DNA of 64,000 nucleotides, taken from contig NC_013203.1 of the NCBI RefSeq assembly GCF_000024225.1, forward strand, positions 62,001-126,000, written 5' to 3'. Positions 60,006 to 64,000 of this stretch are shown here, piece by piece. The stretch's first letter is position 1, and each line of letters begins with the position of its first letter. This stretch comes from Lancefieldella parvula DSM 20469. GTDB lineage: Bacteria; Actinomycetota; Coriobacteriia; Coriobacteriales; Atopobiaceae. Under the pieces are notes generated by a model. The model worked only from the letters and a program-made list of their open reading frames with translations, was not told where the DNA came from and ran no database searches. A program made the translations under genes and the position numbers.

Positions 60006-61190
60006 ATGGTCAATCAGACAAGTCTTGCATACGGAACAGAAAAGTCTGCAATCCGTGAGATTGCGGGTTACGCAGCGCAGCGCCGTGCTGAGATTGGCGC
60101 TCAGAATGTGTTTGATTTCTCGATTGGTAACCCTTCAGTCCCTGCTCCCGAGGCTGTTCGTACCTCTATCGAGGCTGCTATGCAGCTGCCTCCACAGCAG
60201 GTTCACAGTTACACTCCTGCAGTTGGCATTCCTCAGGCTAGGGAGGCAATTGCTGCGTCGTTACGACGTCGTTTTGGAAACTACGCAGCTCAGGCGGATG
60301 ACCTTATTTTGACTTGTGGAGCCGCGGCTTCTGTTTCTATGGCAATCAATTCTATTGTTTCCCCAGGTGAAGAGGTTATTGTCATTGCACCATACTTCCC
60401 GGAATATCGCGTATGGATTGACCATGCTCAAGCTACTTGTGTTGAGGTTTTAGCTGATAAGAAAACCTTCCAAATTGATATTGATGCTGTTTGTTCAGCT
60501 ATTACGCCTAAGACTCGTGCGGTGATTATCAACTCTCCAAATAATCCTGTTGGCGCTGTGTACACTAGGGAAAACCTGGATGCATTTGCTGATATGCTCC
60601 GCAAACGCTCTTCTGAGTTGGGTACTGACATCTACGTTATTTCAGATGAGCCTTACCGCGAGATTGTCTTTGGTGATATTGAGGTTCCTTGGGTTCCAGA
60701 TGTCTACGAACGCACCATTGTGTGCTACTCCTATTCAAAGTCCCTCTCGCTTCCTGGCGAGCGTATTGGTTGGGTGTTGGTACCTGCGTCTAATCCAGAG
60801 CAGAAGGAGATTTACGCAGCTTGTGCGGGCGCTGCTCGTTTGCTGGGCTTTGTGTGCGCGCCAGCCCTTTTCCAGCGCGTTATTATTGACTGTGTTGATG
60901 AGCCAGCAGATGTTGAGGCTTATGCAAAGAATCGAGAAGTTCTGACTGATGGTTTGACCAAGCTTGATTACGAGTACATCCAGCCTGATGGCGCATTCTA
61001 TCTGTGGGTTCGTGCTCCTGGTGGAGATGCTCAGGCATTCTGTAATGTTGCTAAGCAGTTTGAACTGCTCCCTGTTCCATCTGATTCATTCGGTTGCCCA
61101 GGATGGCTGCGTGTGAGCTACTGTGTTGCATATCAGACTTGCGTTGATTCACTTGCTGCCTGGGAAAAGGCACTTGCTGCAATGAAATAA
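60006..61190 (+). CDS. PLP-dependent aminotransferase, class I/II
   Basis: A 394-residue fold-type I aminotransferase. Signature parts are DFSIGNPSVPAPEAV, GAAASVSMAI (cofactor phosphate), INSPNNPVGAVY, ISDEPYREIVF, the Schiff-base lysine in YSYSKSLSLPGERIGW, and the substrate Arg in WLRVSYCV. It resembles aspartate/aromatic aminotransferases; substrate cannot be fixed. ATG 60006 has a weak GAGAAACC site. Confidence 0.9.
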   Translation: MVNQTSLAYGTEKSAIREIAGYAAQRRAEIGAQNVFDFSIGNPSVPAPEAVRTSIEAAMQLPPQQVHSYTPAVGIPQAREAIAASLRRRFGNYAAQADDLILTCGAAASVSMAINSIVSPGEEVIVIAPYFPEYRVWIDHAQATCVEVLADKKTFQIDIDAVCSAITPKTRAVIINSPNNPVGAVYTRENLDAFADMLRKRSSELGTDIYVISDEPYREIVFGDIEVPWVPDVYERTIVCYSYSKSLSLPGERIGWVLVPASNPEQKEIYAACAGAARLLGFVCAPALFQRVIIDCVDEPADVEAYAKNREVLTDGLTKLDYEYIQPDGAFYLWVRAPGGDAQAFCNVAKQFELLPVPSDSFGCPGWLRVSYCVAYQTCVDSLAAWEKALAAMK

Positions 61191-61250
61191 GCGCTACAAC
61201 AGGCAAGAAGATTAACGGGCGAGAAGACCAACCGACCGCAAATGACAAAG

Positions 61251-61712
61251 TGAACTACCTCCCATTTCTTGGACATAAGAAATGGGAGGTAGTTCATATG
61301 CGGGTGATTATGATTCTGTAGCATGTTAGTGTTGGCTTTTAGGCCTGGCGCACAATATAGCGCAGCTTTCTTATGTTCTGCTGAAGAATCAACATGTTAC
61401 TAATCAAGATAGCCAGGCAGCCAGGCGATCACACTGCCTGATATGCATCTCTATGCATAAACTTCATCTAATATGCTTAAACATGAATAGACTTATATAA
61501 GAAATTTAACTATCAATAAATTCTGTATCTACGGAACACACCTAAGTCGGATATTTTGCTCAGATGCGGGCATTTTACACATCTAATGACGATAATTTGC
61601 ATGTTTGTGGTAATTTCTGCGTCATGTATACGTCTTTTTGGCAGAATATCCGACTTAGGTGTGTTTTGAACTGACTCCTATTTCTCGTGTCCAAGAAATG
61701 GGAGGCAGTTCA
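61251..61712. mobile_element. 462-bp element with 25-bp terminal inverted repeats, carrying repeat copy C
   Basis: Ends at 61251-61275 and 61688-61712 are inverted repeats with 24 of 25 matches (TGAACT.CCTCCCATTTCT type). Each end is itself a hairpin: 61251-61270 pairs with 61276-61295, and 61667-61686 pairs imperfectly with 61693-61712. Inside lies repeat copy C (61314-61665) with its own inverted-repeat core at 61535-61665. No ORF for a transposase. The shape is that of a non-autonomous MITE-like element. AAG flanks both ends, too short to prove a target duplication. Confidence 0.6.
61314..61665 (+). repeat. Dispersed modular repeat, copy C
   Basis: It matches copy B nearly base for base over about 350 bp (shared GCAGCTTTCTTATGTTCTGC and CCTGATATGCAT-like stretches). 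The inverted-repeat core has arms 61535-61559 and 61641-61665 with one mismatch in 25. Same orientation as copies A and B. Confidence 0.88.
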
Positions 61713-61740
61713 AAGCCGCGTGAAAGCGCGGCTTTGTTTC
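61712..61740. terminator. Intrinsic terminator next to the 462-bp element
   Basis: AAAGCCGCG pairs with CGCGGCTTT, then TG and T3. It could be the displaced terminator of the aminotransferase gene. Confidence 0.7.
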
Positions 61741-61776
61741 TTTATGCAATGTTGTTGAAGCTTCAGCTGTTCTGGC

Positions 61777-62589
61777 TTAATATCCCTGCTTAGAGGCTGG
61801 AATCTTTGCATTAGCAATGGTGTCCAAAAACGTCTGAGCATCGCGACAAGCCATAAGTTCCTCAGGGAAGTCAATTTCTTCTAGCTGCTTAATGACAGAG
61901 TGTGCATCAGCAATACGAGTTGCAATGTGAGCATCTGAGCCAAAGGAAATCTTGCATCCCAGCTCCGCGCAAGTCTCTGCAATCACGCGACAACGCTTAA
62001 TAGCAACCTCACGTTGGCCCTCGTCATGTGTGGCTTCGTTCATCTCGATAAGCTTACCGCGATCACGACATTCACGAACAAGCGCTGGAATATCAAAATC
62101 TAAACCACTACGGCCAAGGTGACCAAGAATCAAAACATGTGGATTATCCAGCGCATTTACATACATCTGAGTAATTTGTTTCTGTGAGGCACCAGCTGCC
62201 CATTGCTTGCTGTGAATACTTGCAACAACGTAATCACAGGTTGCCAGGATGTGCTCGCCAAGAATATGAGGTTGGCGAAGTTTGTCACCATTAATACCCT
62301 GATCAAACGTAATGTCGTAGGCAAACAGATTGCCCTCAAGGTCAACAATATCAGCCTCAGTACCATGAAGAAGTCTTACACCGTGCCATGTTTCTGGCCA
62401 AATTGCAGTGTTCATAAAGAACTGGAAATTCTTGATGGTCTGCTGGTCGTACAACATGGACGAAAAGTGATCAGTGACTCCAAGCAGCTCAAAGCCACGC
62501 TCAGCGGCCACGCGGACGTTCTCCTCAACGGTTGAATAGGCATGCCTCGAGTACAGGCTGTGAGTATGAACATCGCAAGTAATGCGCAT
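61777..62589 (-). CDS. PHP-domain phosphatase, YcdX-like
   Basis: A 270-residue PHP-fold metal hydrolase. The metal motifs are DVHTHSLYS at the N-terminus, GVTDHFS, GTEADI, SIHSKQ, GHLGRSG and GSDAH near the end. It is close to the YcdX phosphatase group; substrate unknown. ATG 62589 follows AAAGGAGC. Transcribed away from xth with an octamer hairpin between. Confidence 0.88.
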   Translation of the reverse strand: MRITCDVHTHSLYSRHAYSTVEENVRVAAERGFELLGVTDHFSSMLYDQQTIKNFQFFMNTAIWPETWHGVRLLHGTEADIVDLEGNLFAYDITFDQGINGDKLRQPHILGEHILATCDYVVASIHSKQWAAGASQKQITQMYVNALDNPHVLILGHLGRSGLDFDIPALVRECRDRGKLIEMNEATHDEGQREVAIKRCRVIAETCAELGCKISFGSDAHIATRIADAHSVIKQLEEIDFPEELMACRDAQTFLDTIANAKIPASKQGY

Positions 62590-62654
62590 GACGTGCTCCT
62601 TTGAATCTCAAACGACAATTCTAGTTAATCACGGCCGCTGCTTAGAGGCAACCC

Positions 62655-62680
62655 TGGCGAGAAGACCGATCTTCTCGCCA
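62655..62680. terminator. Hairpin from an inverted GGCGAGAA pair after xth
   Basis: TGGCGAGAAGA pairs perfectly with TCTTCTCGCCA around CCGA. No T run on either side. Confidence 0.55.
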
Positions 62681-62690
62681 CCTGCGTGGA

Positions 62691-63470
62691 CTACAGCTCA
62701 ATGCTTAGCTCAATAGGGCAGTGGTCGCTACCGTAGATCTCACTCAAAATGGATGCGCTCTTGACCTGCTCAGCGATGCGATCGGAGACTAAGAAGTAGT
62801 CGATGCGCCAACCAGCATTGTTCTTGCGTGCGTTGAAGCGGTAACTCCACCAGCTGTAAGCGCCGGTTATATCAGGGTGACGATACCTAAACGTGTCGGT
62901 AAAGCCCGCGTCCAAAAGCTTGGTAAAGCTCTCGCGCTCCTCGTCCGAGAAGCCCGCATTTTGCCTGTTAGACGATGGGTTTTTCAAGTCAATCTCGTTG
63001 TGAGCAACATTGAAATCACCACAAGTAATTACTGGTTTTTGCTTAGACAGTTCAGCCAAGAAATCACGGTAGTGCTGATCCCATTCAAGACGCTCGTCCA
63101 AGCGTGCAAGCTGGTCTTTTGAGTTTGGCGTGTACACGCACACAAACCAGAACTTCTCAAACTCCAGCGCACAGACGCGACCCTCATCGTCAGCAACAGG
63201 ACATCCAATCTGACGAATTACCTGCAGAGGGGTTTCTCGCGAGAAAACCGCTGTGCCTGAATAGCCTTTTCTATCTGCGTAATTCCAGGTTTGAACATAA
63301 CCAGGGAGGTCCAGTTCAACCTGTCCTTCCTGTAACTTAGTTTCTTGAAGGGCAAATACATCAGCATTTATGGTTTCAAAAATTTCTGTGAACGAAGGTT
63401 CCTTTTTAAGTACGGCGCGCAAGCCGTTAACGTTCCAAGAAATCAACTTGTATTCTTGAGTTTGACTCAT
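62691..63470 (-). CDS. xth: Exodeoxyribonuclease III
   Basis: A 259-residue ExoIII/AP endonuclease. The catalytic set is visible: ISWNVNGLRA, LQETKL (Glu), YTPNS, CGDFNVAHNEIDL (Asp/Asn), WSYR, WRIDYFLVSD and GSDHCPI (Asp-His). The start is ATG 63470 after AAGAGGAGCT; the frame is open to 63608 but that part is arginine- and cysteine-rich and not conserved. Confidence 0.95.
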   Translation of the reverse strand: MSQTQEYKLISWNVNGLRAVLKKEPSFTEIFETINADVFALQETKLQEGQVELDLPGYVQTWNYADRKGYSGTAVFSRETPLQVIRQIGCPVADDEGRVCALEFEKFWFVCVYTPNSKDQLARLDERLEWDQHYRDFLAELSKQKPVITCGDFNVAHNEIDLKNPSSNRQNAGFSDEERESFTKLLDAGFTDTFRYRHPDITGAYSWWSYRFNARKNNAGWRIDYFLVSDRIAEQVKSASILSEIYGSDHCPIELSIEL

Positions 63471-63673
63471 AGCTCCTCTTTCATGCTGTGACCTGGTAGT
63501 TTGGGCGCAGCGGTTACGTATCACGGTTGCCACAGATGAGATGCATACCACTATCCAGTTACGGCGCCGAGCGGTACGTTTGCGGCAATAAACTTTCAAT
63601 AAATCCATGGTATACGAGCAATGGCCGTCAATACCGCTACAATAGAAACATTCATAGCTGGCAAGGAGGATTT

Positions 63674-64000
63674 ATGCTTCGTCAAAGCTACAACACCTGG
63701 CAATGTGGAGCTCACACTATCTCGTTGGCTCGTCCTAGAATCATGGGCGTTCTCAATGTCACTCCAGATTCATTTTCTGATGGCGGAAAGAACTTTGATC
63801 CAGAGGCAGCAATTGCTCGCGGATTGCAGATGCTAGATGAGGGCGCTGACATTATTGATGTTGGTGGAGAGTCTACTCGTCCAGGTCACACGCCTGTTCT
63901 ACCTACAGAAGAGGCTGAACGCGTAGTACCTGTGGTGCGTGCGTTGGTAGCTGCTGGCGCAATTGTTTCCATTGACACGCGCCATGCTGAGGTGGCTAAG
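63674..64000 (+). CDS. folP: Dihydropteroate synthase, N-terminal part (3' end outside window)
   Basis: The first 109 residues of DHPS. The signature MGVLNVTPDSFSDGGKN (pterin/pyrophosphate loop) is followed by GADIIDVGGESTRPGH and VSIDTRHAEVAK. ATG 63674 follows AAGGAGGA. The gene runs off the window; it is divergent from xth. Confidence 0.93.
   Translation, partial: MLRQSYNTWQCGAHTISLARPRIMGVLNVTPDSFSDGGKNFDPEAAIARGLQMLDEGADIIDVGGESTRPGHTPVLPTEEAERVVPVVRALVAAGAIVSIDTRHAEVAK

Overview
The window looks like a chromosomal segment of an actinobacterium of the class Coriobacteriia, most likely Atopobium/Lancefieldella-like (Atopobiaceae). The base composition is intermediate (my impression is mid-40s % GC). 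The heat-shock operon has the actinobacterial order dnaK-grpE-dnaJ-hspR. There is a three-gene cellobiose-type PTS, an NRAMP-related transporter of the kind known from Eggerthella, and a very large surface beta-galactosidase. No rRNA, CRISPR array, prophage or transposase gene was seen. One tRNA gene (Ser-UGA) is present.

Layout. 0-10 kb: the end of an ABC permease, an EF-G-like GTPase, a divergent DXS-family transketolase facing a glycerol dehydrogenase, an AT-rich MFS transporter and an FprA-type flavoprotein. 10-18 kb: a CNNM/CorC-type protein, an acidic protein whose N-terminus resembles the cyanophycin synthetase N-domain, a YtxH protein, a PRC-barrel protein, and a coupled pair on the minus strand (PRC/MgtE-N/CBS membrane protein plus NRAMP-like transporter) behind a structured leader. 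18-25 kb: lemA, tRNA-Ser, tadA, an RlmI-type methyltransferase, a DUF1304 protein, a DEAD-box helicase divergent from metA, and a YfcE-type phosphodiesterase. 25-29.5 kb: a beta-glucoside module (GntR regulator, GH1 6-phospho-glycosidase, PTS IIC, IIB, IIA). 29.6-39 kb: a zinc-ribbon envelope protein, asnA, dps, a lipoprotein, a compact redox operon (CXXC miniprotein, polyferredoxin-like membrane protein, TlpA-like lipoprotein), a two-component system and a transaldolase-like enzyme. 39-49 kb: an AT-rich HEPN-like gene, dnaK-grpE-dnaJ-hspR, a RelB/PIN toxin-antitoxin pair and clpB. 49-64 kb: the 1781-residue GH2 surface protein, hsp20, an MBL hydrolase, tilS-hpt, an aminotransferase, a PHP phosphatase, xth and the start of folP.

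Three signals stand out outside the genes. First, the octamer GGCGAGAA/TTCTCGCC occurs about 32 times by eye on both strands, where one or two are expected by chance. It lies inside genes and as inverted pairs in terminators, which is the habit of DNA-uptake sequences. Second, a modular repeat of about 350 bp, centred on a 130-140 bp inverted-repeat core, occurs at 3.3, 34.0 and 61.3 kb, with a related core at 10.3 kb. The copy at 61 kb is bracketed by 25-bp terminal inverted repeats. Third, dnaK, clpB and hsp20 share a promoter-like signature GTATNA-N13/14-GGGTA(T/C), preceded by ACTTAGA; at dnaK this sits inside an 8-bp inverted repeat that may be an HspR site.

Functionally most of the window is housekeeping and envelope biology of a host-associated fermenter. 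The AT-rich genes at 7.3 and 39.3 kb lack the octamer and are the best candidates for recent horizontal arrival.
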